NCBI GenBank assembly: GCA_964609695.1
Contig: CAZSSP010000009.1
Span: 5,909-69,908 of the forward strand
DNA: 64,000 nucleotides
From: JAGNHS01 sp964609695
Lineage (GTDB): Bacteria; Bdellovibrionota; UBA2428
Direction: 5' to 3'
The position numbers and the translations under genes were made by a program. Numbering within the stretch: position 1 is the stretch's first letter; each line of letters opens with the position of its first letter. The notes beneath the pieces are model-generated. The model was not told the origin of the DNA and did not search any database. It was given only the letters and a program-made list of their open reading frames with translations. Of the stretch, positions 26,915-35,984 are shown piece after piece.

Positions 26915-27501
26915 TAGTACAAGTTTTCAATTTTATCGCGACCCAATCGACGAGCTTTTTCGACTTCTTTCATTCGACTTTGCATAAGCTTTTCTTCCGA
27001 TCGTTCTTTGGCTCTTTCAGCGTTAGCTTGTTCCACTATTTTATAAGAATCTTTAAAAAGTTTATCGGCAATTTTGCTCAAGTGATCGTGAAGCAAAGGG
27101 TTGGCACTATCTAAGGCATCTTTAGATTTTGCTCCCGGTTTTTTTTCAGCGTTAAAAACTTGCTCAAATTTACAAAGCTGACCTTTGATAAGACGATCGA
27201 CCGGACTTTCCTCAAAATAAGCAGGCTTTATGTCGAGTAAATGTTGTGAGAGTTCAGAAATAGCAAAAAGATCGGAGACACCCTTGGCATCCGCGCCTCT
27301 TTGACTAGCCATTATCGTAATACTGCTTTCAAAAAAATCTCTGAAACGCTTGGCTTCCGCAAATGCATTGTCGCAGCCACCAGGAAAAGCCATCGAGGAA
27401 AGCGGCTTATAAACATTTTCATCAATCTCACTGGCGGAAAAGAGCGGCAGCCCTAACGCTAAGCAACAGAGCAATAATGACTTCAATAGGTGCTTCTTCA
27501 T
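26914..27501 (-). CDS. Secreted protein of unknown function
   Basis: This 195-residue protein has a clear signal peptide (KKHLLKSLLLCCLALGLPLF, cleaved near SAS). The rest is helical and charged, with a Lys/Arg/Glu-rich C-terminus (ERAKERSEEKLMQSRMKEVE) likely to form a coiled coil. It is joined to the decarboxylase gene by a one-base stop/start overlap and diverges from the DUF4340-cyclophilin gene. I do not recognise a family. Confidence 0.65.
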   Translation of the reverse strand: MKKHLLKSLLLCCLALGLPLFSASEIDENVYKPLSSMAFPGGCDNAFAEAKRFRDFFESSITIMASQRGADAKGVSDLFAISELSQHLLDIKPAYFEESPVDRLIKGQLCKFEQVFNAEKKPGAKSKDALDSANPLLHDHLSKIADKLFKDSYKIVEQANAERAKERSEEKLMQSRMKEVEKARRLGRDKIENLY

Positions 27502-27557
27502 AACAATAGCTTAGCTCGGAGATTGACTTTTATCTATTTCGGAATTTCGATACAAAC

Positions 27558-29552
27558 ATGGCAAAGAAAAATCCCATCAAGAGTTCACTCATCTTCTTAA
27601 GTATCACCGCTGCTATAGTGGCCCTTTCTTTTTACGTTATTGCTCCTAAGCAGAAGGAAAGAGAGGACAAAAAGGAAAAAGCCTCATTGCTCTTTGGTGC
27701 CCTTAATCGCGATGACGTTGTGGGCATGGAAATCACGCGCGATGGCAAAACTCACAATATTTCTCGCAGCGCCCAAAACAAGGATCAATGGTATCTAAAC
27801 ACAGCTAATAAAAACATAGAAGCCGATAGCGAATCTATCACTGGTATTATTTCTGCCATGCTCTCTGCAAAACGTGAAGAAAGTGTTGAGGGGAGCGATC
27901 TCGCCTTAGTGGGTTTAGACAACCCCAAAGTTAAATTTAAAATCATGGGAGTTAAAGAAACATCTAAAACACTCCTCATTGGAAACGACACCCCTGTGAA
28001 TTATTTTGTATATGCCAAATGGGAAGATCAGCCTGAAATCTTTCTCACCACTCGATCCATTAAATTTGGTTTAGAAAAAGAAGAAAAAGATCTTCGAAAT
28101 AAAGTTATATTCAATTGGAAGCTCAGCGAACTTAAAGAAATTCGCTTTGAGAGTTTTAATCGACGAGACATTGGCAAAGAAAAATTTGCAATTCAAAAAG
28201 GAGAAAATGGAAAATGGGTCACTCAAGGTAGCGACAATTATCCTATAGAAGAAAGAGACCTCAATGTCTGGTTAGAAGCTCTCGATAAAGTTCGAGCTGA
28301 TGATTTTCCCTCTGAAAACTCAAAAGAGCGAAGCAAGTTTGGCTTCAATCAACCTGTGGCCACAGTAGAATTAGTCAATCTCAAGGGAGAAAAGCAATTT
28401 TGGACTTTTGCCTCTCTCCAAAAGAAAAACGGAAAAGAAGTGGCTTGGGATAATTATATTGCCGAAAAAAATCAAGAAAGCACCTTTCACGTTGCCGACA
28501 GTGCACGCGATGCCTTTAAAATTAGTTTATTTCAATTGCGCGATAAAAACTTAGGACAAGGTATCGTTAAAACAGAAGTCAACTCTCTCATTATTTCCCA
28601 AAAGGATAAAAGCATTATCTTAGAAAAACAAAGTGACGCTAAATGGAAAGGACGCTTCAATGCCGCGGGCTTATTAGAAGGCCCTGCCCATGAAAAAGCT
28701 ATTTCCGATGCCATAGATGCACTCATTGGACTTCATGCGACTAAGTTCAACGATAAATCCAACGTAGTCGCCCTAGGCCTCAACGCTCCACAAAGAGTGG
28801 TCACTCTTAAAGACAAAGCAGGGCAAGTTATAGCTGAATATCGTTTTGGTAAAAAATTATCAGCCGATGAAATCGCCGTTCTAAAATCTGGCCTCAATTC
28901 TCCCGCCAATGTTTTACTAGATATAGAAAAACTCTTTCCTTTAAAGGCAGAAGCCTTTATAAACGCCGTTTCCGATAGCTCTCATGGCGTTGCAGGAAAT
29001 AGTGCAAGTCCAGAGCTTGTTGGTCAAAAAGGAGTTGCCGTGAAACTTGAAGCCACTGTTAAAAATAAAAGCGAACTTAAAAAATTACCTGCAGCCATCA
29101 CCAAGGCTGGATTTTCTTATTTTGCGGAATTCACCCTCAATGGTGGCCGAAAATTAAAAGTAGAATTTGCGGCCGACAAAGCGCCCTACACTGTGAGCAA
29201 TTTTATACATTTAGCACGAAACGGATTCTACAATGGCTTAAAATTTCATAGAGTTATTCCCGGCTTCGTAGCACAAGGTGGAGACCCCGTAGGTAATGGA
29301 AGCGGAGGTCCAGGTTGGATGTTTGATTACGAAGACAACGATCTTAAACACGTGCCTGGAGTGATTGCCATGGCTCATGCCGCTAGCAAAGACACTAACG
29401 GTTCACAATTTTATTTCGTATTTGAAGCTCAACCACACCTCGATCGTCTCCACACAGTTTTTGGAAAAATCACTGAAGGCCTAGATATTTTCAAAGGCAT
29501 CAAACAAGGAGATGTCATGGAGAAAGTCGAAGTATTCGAAAAAGCGCTCTAG
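27558..29552 (+). CDS. DUF4340-cyclophilin fusion, probably periplasmic
   Basis: This 664-residue protein has an N-terminal membrane anchor (SSLIFLSITAAIVALSFYVI). A DUF4340-type region follows, with VVGMEITRDGKTHNI, DQWYLN and ALVGLDNPKVKFKI, and a second similar part extends to about 480. Residues 517-664 are a complete cyclophilin-type prolyl isomerase, with KFHRVIPGFVAQGGDP for the active Arg, TNGSQFYFVF and HTVFGKI. DUF4340 proteins often accompany GldG-like ABC transporters, but none is seen here. The fusion suggests folding or assembly work on exported proteins. The next gene overlaps or closely follows it. Confidence 0.85.
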   Translation: MAKKNPIKSSLIFLSITAAIVALSFYVIAPKQKEREDKKEKASLLFGALNRDDVVGMEITRDGKTHNISRSAQNKDQWYLNTANKNIEADSESITGIISAMLSAKREESVEGSDLALVGLDNPKVKFKIMGVKETSKTLLIGNDTPVNYFVYAKWEDQPEIFLTTRSIKFGLEKEEKDLRNKVIFNWKLSELKEIRFESFNRRDIGKEKFAIQKGENGKWVTQGSDNYPIEERDLNVWLEALDKVRADDFPSENSKERSKFGFNQPVATVELVNLKGEKQFWTFASLQKKNGKEVAWDNYIAEKNQESTFHVADSARDAFKISLFQLRDKNLGQGIVKTEVNSLIISQKDKSIILEKQSDAKWKGRFNAAGLLEGPAHEKAISDAIDALIGLHATKFNDKSNVVALGLNAPQRVVTLKDKAGQVIAEYRFGKKLSADEIAVLKSGLNSPANVLLDIEKLFPLKAEAFINAVSDSSHGVAGNSASPELVGQKGVAVKLEATVKNKSELKKLPAAITKAGFSYFAEFTLNGGRKLKVEFAADKAPYTVSNFIHLARNGFYNGLKFHRVIPGFVAQGGDPVGNGSGGPGWMFDYEDNDLKHVPGVIAMAHAASKDTNGSQFYFVFEAQPHLDRLHTVFGKITEGLDIFKGIKQGDVMEKVEVFEKAL

Positions 29553-29586
29553 AGAAATTGGCCCACTTCGTATAGCTTCGCCCTTT

Positions 29587-30114
29587 ATGGAATGGGCCGT
29601 AAGAGCACTTTATCTTTTTGCTTTATCAATATTAAGTATTGCATACGCTTTAGCGTGGTTTCAGATTCCAATAGCAGCTCATTTTAATTGGCCGTCTTCC
29701 TTTGTATTCCACTTGGCCACAGCGGGAATTAGCGTATTAATTTCTTTTTTTGCCAATCTTAGCGTCCTTTTCTATTTCATTGGCACAGGCGTTTGGATGA
29801 AAGACCGAGCTAAGGAAATTTTGAAACAAGATCGAAGCAAAGCTCAGCAAATTTGGGCCATTTACGAAAAAAGTAACAAACTCAAAGCAAAAGCTTTTCC
29901 TTTTGCAACTTTTTCAATTTTTTTTGGAATTTTAACTTTCGTTATGGGCGGGGCTTTTCAGGTAGGTGCTGTACCCTCATGGCTTCACCCCACTCTCGCC
30001 ACTCTACTTTGCTTAACAGGTTGGATTGGAATCAAATTTGTTTTTGGCGCTATGCGCGAAAACTTGGAAAACCTTAATAAGTGTTCCGAACTACTTGATG
30101 ATAAACTAGACTAA
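29587..30114 (+). CDS. Membrane protein of unknown function
   Basis: This protein of about 175 residues has four hydrophobic segments: near 5-23, 37-60, 99-117 and 127-146. A charged, Lys-rich helix (MKDRAKEILKQDRSKAQQIW) follows the second. No family was recognised. The start is uncertain: ATG 29512, in frame, sits directly against AAGGAG with no spacing and overlaps the cyclophilin gene by 41 bases, so I prefer ATG 29587. Confidence 0.55.
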   Translation: MEWAVRALYLFALSILSIAYALAWFQIPIAAHFNWPSSFVFHLATAGISVLISFFANLSVLFYFIGTGVWMKDRAKEILKQDRSKAQQIWAIYEKSNKLKAKAFPFATFSIFFGILTFVMGGAFQVGAVPSWLHPTLATLLCLTGWIGIKFVFGAMRENLENLNKCSELLDDKLD

Positions 30115-30174
30115 ATTCCAGACGTAACCTATATTCCGTTTGCGAAATAAATTCTTCAAGGAGATAAACTAGTT

Positions 30175-30405
30175 ATGGCTGATAAATCTCAAAAACAAGC
30201 TGAGAATACACAAGGTTCTTGGTACGTAGACGTTAACTGTATCGATTGCGACGTTTGCCGCGAAACTGCACCTAATAATTTCACTCAGCAAGCTGACAAA
30301 GGTTACAGCTATGTTTTTAAGCAGCCAGAAAGCCCTGAAGAAACTGCTCAATGCCAAGAAGCTATGGAATCTTGCCCTGTTGAAGCCATTGGCAACGACG
30401 GCTAA
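30175..30405 (+). CDS. Small ferredoxin (3Fe-4S/4Fe-4S type)
   Basis: This 76-residue electron carrier has CIDCDVC (Cys-x2-Cys-x2-Cys) and a closing CPVEAIG, with an extra Cys in AQCQEAM. That is the arrangement of a single-cluster ferredoxin. The start is ATG 30175, with AAGGAG about ten bases before it. The neighbouring HAD and PilZ genes give no clue to its redox partner. Confidence 0.88.
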   Translation: MADKSQKQAENTQGSWYVDVNCIDCDVCRETAPNNFTQQADKGYSYVFKQPESPEETAQCQEAMESCPVEAIGNDG

Positions 30406-30438
30406 TCCCATTTTTTAAAATTTTTACGTGAGCCAAAA

Positions 30439-31107
30439 ATGAATTCCACAAAATGGATTGTATTGAGCGACTTTGATGGAACGCTCACAACTAAAGATGT
30501 TGGCAACGAACTCTGCAAACGTTTTATTCCTCAACTTTTTGATAGAGTGAATGAACAATATTTTCTTGGAAATTTAAATCTCAGAGCCGAACAAAAAATT
30601 CTCTGGGAGGACTTTCCAGCCAATAAAGAAGTTTTTCAAAAGACCGCTCAAGAAGTGGGCATCTTTCGAAAAGGTGTGAATGAATTTTTAGAAAAATGTT
30701 TGCTCCATAAAATTCCAGTTTTTGTGGCGAGCTGCGGAATGGACGCTTACATTGAAGCCGTTTTAGAAAAACAGGCTAGCCCTAAAGCGCGACAAGCCAT
30801 TCACGCCATTGAATGCAACCGAACTGAATTTTCCAATGAACGACTCATAAAAATTCACACTCCAGTGAAAGATGAAAAATCGGCTTACCCTCTTCACAAA
30901 GGGGAGTGGGCTGGTGAACTTAAAAAGAAATTTCCAGGTACAAAAATTCTAGGCATTGGAGATGGCAGCAGTGATTTTTCAATGCTGGGTTATGTCGACA
31001 AAATCTACGCCACTCGAAAATTGGCGGATAAATGTGTCGAAAAAAACGTATCTTTTGAGCGATTTGAGGACTTTAGCGGTTTAATTAACTGCGAAATATT
31101 TCAATAG
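30439..31107 (+). CDS. HAD superfamily phosphatase
   Basis: This 222-residue enzyme is of the SerB/MtnX-like branch. Motif I is LSDFDGTLTTKD (Asp nucleophile near residue 10), motif II is SCG in VFVASCGMD, and motif IV is GIGDGSSDFSML near 175-186. Phosphate ester hydrolysis is safe to state; the substrate (phosphoserine, a phosphosugar or a thio-ribose phosphate) is not clear. It lies 33 bases after the ferredoxin gene and may be co-transcribed with it. Confidence 0.8.
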   Translation: MNSTKWIVLSDFDGTLTTKDVGNELCKRFIPQLFDRVNEQYFLGNLNLRAEQKILWEDFPANKEVFQKTAQEVGIFRKGVNEFLEKCLLHKIPVFVASCGMDAYIEAVLEKQASPKARQAIHAIECNRTEFSNERLIKIHTPVKDEKSAYPLHKGEWAGELKKKFPGTKILGIGDGSSDFSMLGYVDKIYATRKLADKCVEKNVSFERFEDFSGLINCEIFQ

Positions 31108-31157
31108 AGCCAAAGACCCATTCTAGCTTTTATCTATAGGGGGCTTAAACTAAGACT

Positions 31158-31874
31158 ATGACCGAAGAATCCGTATTAACCCACCAACCTTTTGGTTATC
31201 GAAAAAAGCCTGCTCGAGTTTATTTAGCGGCGGCTTATCTTTTGATCGCTCCTTTCGTGAATTTAGTTTTGGGAATTCGAAACACTGGTGAAGTGAATTG
31301 GTACAAAGTAGGAACTTGGTTTCAATACCTTTTAATTCTCCACCCTAGAACTTGGGCTTTGTTAATCATCACTCTCACAGCAGGTGGGCTCCTCCTTCTT
31401 GTTAGAAAAGCCTCTTGGGTCTTCACTCTAGCTTCTTTAGGACTCGTTATTTTATACAATCTGATCGTATTTCACGATGTTCCTTTGCTCGCAGTAGCAC
31501 TACTAGCTTTTGTAGCCTTCACTCCATTCAAAAAGCCCTATCTCAACCCTTCCCTACGATGGTGGGAACACCCGCCTCGCTTTGTTGTCGATCTCTATGC
31601 TGCCATACCAGAAATTCAGGCTCAATTAAAAATCTTCGATGTTTCTGAAGGCGGTATGTTGGCCGCTTTTGAGGGATCTTTTGTCCCTTCAGTCGGTGCC
31701 ACTTTTTATCTTGAATTTAACAATGGCCCCAAAGTCATGGGTAAAGTTGTTCGCAAACAAGAAGACAAATATTTAGGAATACATTTTGAATCTGTTGATC
31801 GAAAAAAACGACGAGAACTTAGAGACTTTATCAAAGGACTAGAACGACGAGGCGAAGCTAAGGCAAAAAGGTAG
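31158..31874 (+). CDS. Membrane protein with C-terminal PilZ domain
   Basis: This 238-residue protein has four membrane segments (about 22-42, 52-70, 74-92 and 96-116). A PilZ-type domain follows, from about 125. RFVVDLYAA stands where the RxxxR motif is expected, but its second Arg is missing. DVSEGGMLAAF matches the D/NxSxxG motif, and YLGIHFESVD closes the fold. PilZ domains bind cyclic di-GMP; with a changed first motif, binding is uncertain. It precedes dsbD by six bases. Confidence 0.78.
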   Translation: MTEESVLTHQPFGYRKKPARVYLAAAYLLIAPFVNLVLGIRNTGEVNWYKVGTWFQYLLILHPRTWALLIITLTAGGLLLLVRKASWVFTLASLGLVILYNLIVFHDVPLLAVALLAFVAFTPFKKPYLNPSLRWWEHPPRFVVDLYAAIPEIQAQLKIFDVSEGGMLAAFEGSFVPSVGATFYLEFNNGPKVMGKVVRKQEDKYLGIHFESVDRKKRRELRDFIKGLERRGEAKAKR

Positions 31875-31880
31875 AAAATT

Positions 31881-33593
31881 TTGAAAGAGAAATTGTATTC
31901 AAAGAAATTTAAAAAATATTTTTTTTTAATTCTTTGTTTGGGACTTTCTGATCTAAGCCTTGCTCAAAACAATAACTATTATAAACTCGATCAAATTCCC
32001 TCGACCATCCGCAAAGCCGTAGCTCCTTCAGCCATTTTAAAAAGCAATAGTTTAAATGTCACTCTAGATCGCAAAACTAGCGGACAAATAAAACTCTTAG
32101 CTCAACTTGAAAGTTTCGGTGACTTTAAAATCTACGAGGAGTCCGTCCACTTTGAAAGTTTACCCGACGAAGCTTTAGGTGGAAGCTCTTGGAAAGTCAC
32201 GGTTCTCAGCAAGCCTGAAAGATTGGATTTTTTAGACCCGATTAGTAAAAAAATTAAACACGGATATCAAGGACAAGCTGCGTTTGAACTTTTACTCGAA
32301 ATTCCTCAAAGCATTAACGGTGTTCTTCCAAGCAATCATAGCATCCCACTCATTGTTTCTTTCCAAGCTTGCTCCACGGAACTTTGTTTATTGCCAGCAC
32401 GAGTTCTCATACCTGTTGGAACTCAAATTACCCAAAGCCCAACGACAAAACCACCCGCCAGTTTAAGTGCGAGACTCAGCCAAATGCTAAAAGATTCACT
32501 CAACGGTGGAAAATGGTCGCTCAGTGTAATTTTAATTTTATTTCTAGCCGGAGTTATCACCAGCCTCACTCCTTGCGTGTATCCACTCTATCCAATCACC
32601 TTAGGAATTTTTTCACGCTGGACTAAAGCTAGCCACGTTTCTCCATTTTGGCTCGCTAATTCTTACTCACTTGGACTGACATTGAGCTATGCCTTATTTG
32701 GTTTGGTCACTGTGGCTACGGGCACACTTTTTGGTTCCCTCACACAAAGACCCGAATATCTCATTGCCATGGGAATTTTATTTTTAGTGGCTGCTGTAAT
32801 GTTTTCTGGAGTCATTCAACTTCAGGCTCCGCTGGCTCTTCAAAATTTTATAGCGAAATTTAGCTTCATCAAAGAAGGTCAGCCATCCTCTAAATTGGCC
32901 TATATAGCTCAATCGTTTTTCATGGGACTCACTCTTGGTATCCTAGCAGCTCCATGCGTTGGCCCGGTCCTTGTGGCCCTTCTGGGCTGGTTGAGCACCA
33001 GCTTTGTTCATGGACATAAAGATTATCTCCATGGATTTCTTTTATTGAGTCTTTTTGGAATAGGAATGAGCACTCCTTTTATGATTATGGGGCATTTTGT
33101 TCTAAAAATGCACAAGAAAGTTCAACTAGGCCCCTACACCTCCATTATAAAAAATATTGGAACTCTATTGTTTGTTGTGGCTTCTCTGGCCTTTCTCATT
33201 CCTGGCGTTCGACTTCTAAAGCCAACTGAAAGCGTCATCGCTTTAAATTATGAAGTTTTCTCCTATGAAAATCGTCCTAAAAATTCCTGGAAAGTTTTAG
33301 ATTTTCGAGCTGATTGGTGCACGGCTTGTTTACAATTGGAGCGTGAAACTTTTTCTGACTCAAAAGTTAGTGAATTATTTAAAAATAAACAATGGGCCTA
33401 TGTCCAAATTGATTTGAGCACTCCCAATCCCGATAAAGAAAAAATCACTCGATCCCTAAATGTACTGAGCCTTCCCTCTGTTCTCTTCGAAGCGCCAGAT
33501 GGAAAGATTTGCGCCTCTCACACTCTAAATGAATTCGAAGACCCTAACGCTTTTGTACTTCGCTTAGAAAAAGCAAAATCCGACTGCAGATAG
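31881..33593 (+). CDS. dsbD: Thiol:disulfide interchange protein DsbD
   Basis: DsbD carries electrons from cytoplasmic thioredoxin across the inner membrane to periplasmic reductases, including those for cytochrome c maturation. The 570-residue protein has a signal peptide, then a DsbD-alpha domain with Cys pair ACSTELC. About eight membrane segments contain TPCVYPLYPIT and LAAPCVGPV. The C-terminal thioredoxin domain has DWCTACLQLE. All six redox Cys are present. The start is TTG 31881, with AAAAGG about nine bases upstream. The ccsA/resB genes at 41095-43837 would use its reductant. Confidence 0.93.
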   Translation: MKEKLYSKKFKKYFFLILCLGLSDLSLAQNNNYYKLDQIPSTIRKAVAPSAILKSNSLNVTLDRKTSGQIKLLAQLESFGDFKIYEESVHFESLPDEALGGSSWKVTVLSKPERLDFLDPISKKIKHGYQGQAAFELLLEIPQSINGVLPSNHSIPLIVSFQACSTELCLLPARVLIPVGTQITQSPTTKPPASLSARLSQMLKDSLNGGKWSLSVILILFLAGVITSLTPCVYPLYPITLGIFSRWTKASHVSPFWLANSYSLGLTLSYALFGLVTVATGTLFGSLTQRPEYLIAMGILFLVAAVMFSGVIQLQAPLALQNFIAKFSFIKEGQPSSKLAYIAQSFFMGLTLGILAAPCVGPVLVALLGWLSTSFVHGHKDYLHGFLLLSLFGIGMSTPFMIMGHFVLKMHKKVQLGPYTSIIKNIGTLLFVVASLAFLIPGVRLLKPTESVIALNYEVFSYENRPKNSWKVLDFRADWCTACLQLERETFSDSKVSELFKNKQWAYVQIDLSTPNPDKEKITRSLNVLSLPSVLFEAPDGKICASHTLNEFEDPNAFVLRLEKAKSDCR

Positions 33594-33647
33594 AGATTGC
33601 CTCCATTATTCATTTTCACCCTGATTTTTCAATTGTGCGTGAAGAAA

Positions 33648-34250
33648 TTAGAGGACGCTGTCTAAATGAAAAAGCAACATTAGAGATTTGAGATATTCAG
33701 TGGCAAAAACCTGCCAACCCGTAAGGCTCTCCCACCATAAATCATCAGGAAAATTTGGACTCTCCACACAAGCAAAATACAATTCAACTTTACGCTCAGG
33801 CCAACGAGCCAATTCCTTTTGAAGCAAACGATACAGACGAGGCATATGATAACTTGATGTCACCAACATGACTGAATCGTAATCATTCTTAACTATGAGG
33901 CTTTTAATTTCTTTAACATTCTCAATAGTGGAACGAGCCAAATTTCCTAAAAAAATATTCTTTCGATAATTAGGAGGAAGCGTTTCCACACCGTTACTGC
34001 TGAAAATACTTTCTAAGCTTGAGCCAGGACTCACTCCCGAAATCAACAAATGATGAGCCGAACCTTCAACGAAAAGATCTACCGCTCGCTTGATGCGACC
34101 TTGCCCACCCGTGACCACAGCCAGTAAGTCAACAGCCTTATTTGGCAATCTATCATGAGCAAAGGAAGGCAAAGCTTTCGAAAAGCGCCACATATCCCAC
34201 CCTAAAAATGCAATCAAAATAAATAGCGCCGTTGAAAGTAAATATCGCAT
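33648..34250 (-). CDS. YdcF/ElyC-like DUF218 membrane protein
   Basis: This 200-residue protein has one N-terminal membrane anchor and a DUF218 domain: VDLLAVVTGGQGRIKRAVDLF, HHLLISGVSPGSS, NTxxN-like STIENVKEIKSLI and LVTSSYHMPRLYRLLQKE. E. coli ElyC of this family supports envelope polysaccharide metabolism. It lies nine bases after the RidA-fusion gene. Just after its stop codon is a short sequence like the foldback arm at 25310. Confidence 0.8.
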   Translation of the reverse strand: MRYLLSTALFILIAFLGWDMWRFSKALPSFAHDRLPNKAVDLLAVVTGGQGRIKRAVDLFVEGSAHHLLISGVSPGSSLESIFSSNGVETLPPNYRKNIFLGNLARSTIENVKEIKSLIVKNDYDSVMLVTSSYHMPRLYRLLQKELARWPERKVELYFACVESPNFPDDLWWESLTGWQVFATEYLKSLMLLFHLDSVL

Positions 34251-34259
34251 CTAGGCCTT

Positions 34260-34892
34260 TTACTTTTTAGCAATGGCCTCAATCTCAACCAAAGCACCCT
34301 TAGGCAATGCCGACACTTCCACAGTAGAACGCGCGGGAAATTTCTTTGAAGCTTTTGAAAAATGCGCCTCATAAACTTCATTCATAATTGGAAATTGAGA
34401 AAGATCTTTCATAAACACAGTCGTCTTCACTACATCAGCCAAACTAAGATCAGCAGCCTCAAGTACAGCCGCTAAATTTTTGAGGACTTGCTCTGTTTGA
34501 CCTTTAACATCGCTTGCAGCAAATTCCATAGTTTGAGGATTGAGCGGTATTTGGCCGGAGCAAAACACCCATTCACCAGTGTCTACCGCCTGGGAATAGG
34601 GACCAATGGCTTTTGGAGCCGAAGAAGTTTGAATGATATTCTTTTCCATAGATCGAGTCTCCTTCTTAGAAGTACCGTTAACGGGTTTTAACGAAACTTC
34701 TGATTGAATTTGAAATTTATAACTTTCAAAAAAATTTACGACACTTTCCTTAAAAAAATCTTTAGGAATTTGAACCGCTGAAAGCGTTTTATTAACCTTA
34801 TCTTCGGCAGACAAATAAGCTTCAGCTCCTATACTGACAGCTTTCTTTAAAAGGTCATTAAAGACCTTTTTCTTGTCGTCACTATCGTTCAT
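34260..34892 (-). CDS. Phasin-like domain fused to RidA enamine/imine deaminase
   Basis: The C-terminal part (82-210) is a full RidA protein, which hydrolyses reactive 2-aminoacrylate-type enamines. Signs are APKAIGPYSQAV, CSGQIPLNPQT, VVKTTVFMKDL and the closing RSTVEVSALPKGALVEIEAIA, with the Arg typical of active members. The first 80 residues are helical and resemble phasin-like proteins (GAEAYLSAEDKVNKTLSAVQ, IPKDFFKESVVNFF). The RidA part has its own ATG at 34649, with AAGGAG nine bases upstream, so two products are possible. The start overlaps the SRPBCC gene in ATGA. Confidence 0.85.
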   Translation of the reverse strand: MNDSDDKKKVFNDLLKKAVSIGAEAYLSAEDKVNKTLSAVQIPKDFFKESVVNFFESYKFQIQSEVSLKPVNGTSKKETRSMEKNIIQTSSAPKAIGPYSQAVDTGEWVFCSGQIPLNPQTMEFAASDVKGQTEQVLKNLAAVLEAADLSLADVVKTTVFMKDLSQFPIMNEVYEAHFSKASKKFPARSTVEVSALPKGALVEIEAIAKK

Positions 34893-35335
34893 TTTTTTCT
34901 CCGACGAGTTTCTTCATAAAAATCTTTAACAGCCCCAGGCAAACTTTTTTGAACTAGGCCCTTAAGAATAAATCCGGGTACTGTAAAATTAAAATCAACT
35001 TCAAGCTTGTAAATGACTTCTGTTTTACTATTTCCAAGCGACTTCAAAAGCCAACGGCCGTTATTTTTTTTAAAAAGCGATCCAGAATGCAACGACCACT
35101 CCACTTGAGCTTGTTTATTTTCAGCATCCTTGGTGTGTTTGACTGATATCACGTAATCAATACGCTTAACCATTTCAAGTTCCATACCTACAATGAGAGC
35201 ATCCCCTTCTCGAGAATTAATCCGAGAGCTTTTAACTCCACTGGCGAATCTGGGATAAGACTCGAAATCCAAAATGGTATTATAGAGATCCTCTAAAGAC
35301 ACATCGAGGACTTCACGGTGTTCAGCTTCAGCCAT
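34889..35335 (-). CDS. SRPBCC/RatA-like lipid-binding fold protein
   Basis: Proteins of the START-like SRPBCC superfamily have a helix-grip pocket. Members near this one include the RatA/Coq10 group. The 148-residue chain reads AEHREVLDVSLEDLYNTILDFESYPRFASGVKSS, then WSLHSGSLFKKNNGRWLLKS and VDFNFTVPGFILKGLVQK. The start is ATG 35335, with AAAGGAG five bases upstream, preferred over in-frame starts to 35380 that lie inside the RibD-like gene. It overlaps that gene by eight bases and the RidA fusion by four. Confidence 0.8.
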   Translation of the reverse strand: MAEAEHREVLDVSLEDLYNTILDFESYPRFASGVKSSRINSREGDALIVGMELEMVKRIDYVISVKHTKDAENKQAQVEWSLHSGSLFKKNNGRWLLKSLGNSKTEVIYKLEVDFNFTVPGFILKGLVQKSLPGAVKDFYEETRRRKK

Positions 35336-35984
35336 TTTTGCTCCTTTTACCTGAAACATGATAGTGGAAATAAAGCTCATTGCCGACCCTCTTAAGACTT
35401 TTAAGTCTTAAGGGAAGCCATTTTTTTAAGCCGACTCCATCAATCAATGTTGGATTTGCGCTTCCGCCTATTAACCAAGGCGTTAAAGTCACATAAAGTT
35501 CATTTAAACAATTGGCTTCTGCAAATGAAGCCATGAGATCGCCTCCGCCCTCTACCAATACATTATTCAAATTGCATTGGGCCAATACTTTAAGCAGCTT
35601 AGGTATTTCGACTTTAGACTCCCCCGCAATCACCACAAAAGCTCGATCCTTAGACGATTCCAAGGCGTTTCTATATCCTTTTTGAGTGGTAAACACATAT
35701 CGAATGACTTTGTTGTCATTCCAAAAAGGAATATTTTTTGGAAGTTTCCCCGATGATGTTACAACAGCATTAACGAGCTCTGAAAACGAAGACTTGCCTT
35801 TAGTTTTTTTTGCTGGCTTCTTCATTGTTTCAAGAGTCTTAGAGCCGACTATGACAACATCGGCACGATTTCTTATTTTTTGCATCATTCTTCGATCATA
35901 AGGGGTTCCTAAAGATCGAGAAGGAAAACTTCGATCAGCAATTTTTCCATCAAGAGAAATAGCTAAATTTGAAAAAATTATCAA
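35328..35984 (-). CDS. RibD C-terminal/dihydrofolate-reductase-like protein
   Basis: This 218-residue enzyme has the fold of the reductase half of RibD. It opens with FSNLAISLDGKIADR and has the NADPH-type loop ADVVIVGSKTLETM. VLVEGGGDLMASF lies near 141-153. It has no RibD deaminase domain. It may be a pteridine or deazaflavin-related reductase or a stand-alone riboflavin step. It overlaps the upstream 5'-nucleotidase gene in ATGA and the downstream SRPBCC gene. Confidence 0.82.
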   Translation of the reverse strand: MIIFSNLAISLDGKIADRSFPSRSLGTPYDRRMMQKIRNRADVVIVGSKTLETMKKPAKKTKGKSSFSELVNAVVTSSGKLPKNIPFWNDNKVIRYVFTTQKGYRNALESSKDRAFVVIAGESKVEIPKLLKVLAQCNLNNVLVEGGGDLMASFAEANCLNELYVTLTPWLIGGSANPTLIDGVGLKKWLPLRLKSLKRVGNELYFHYHVSGKRSKNG

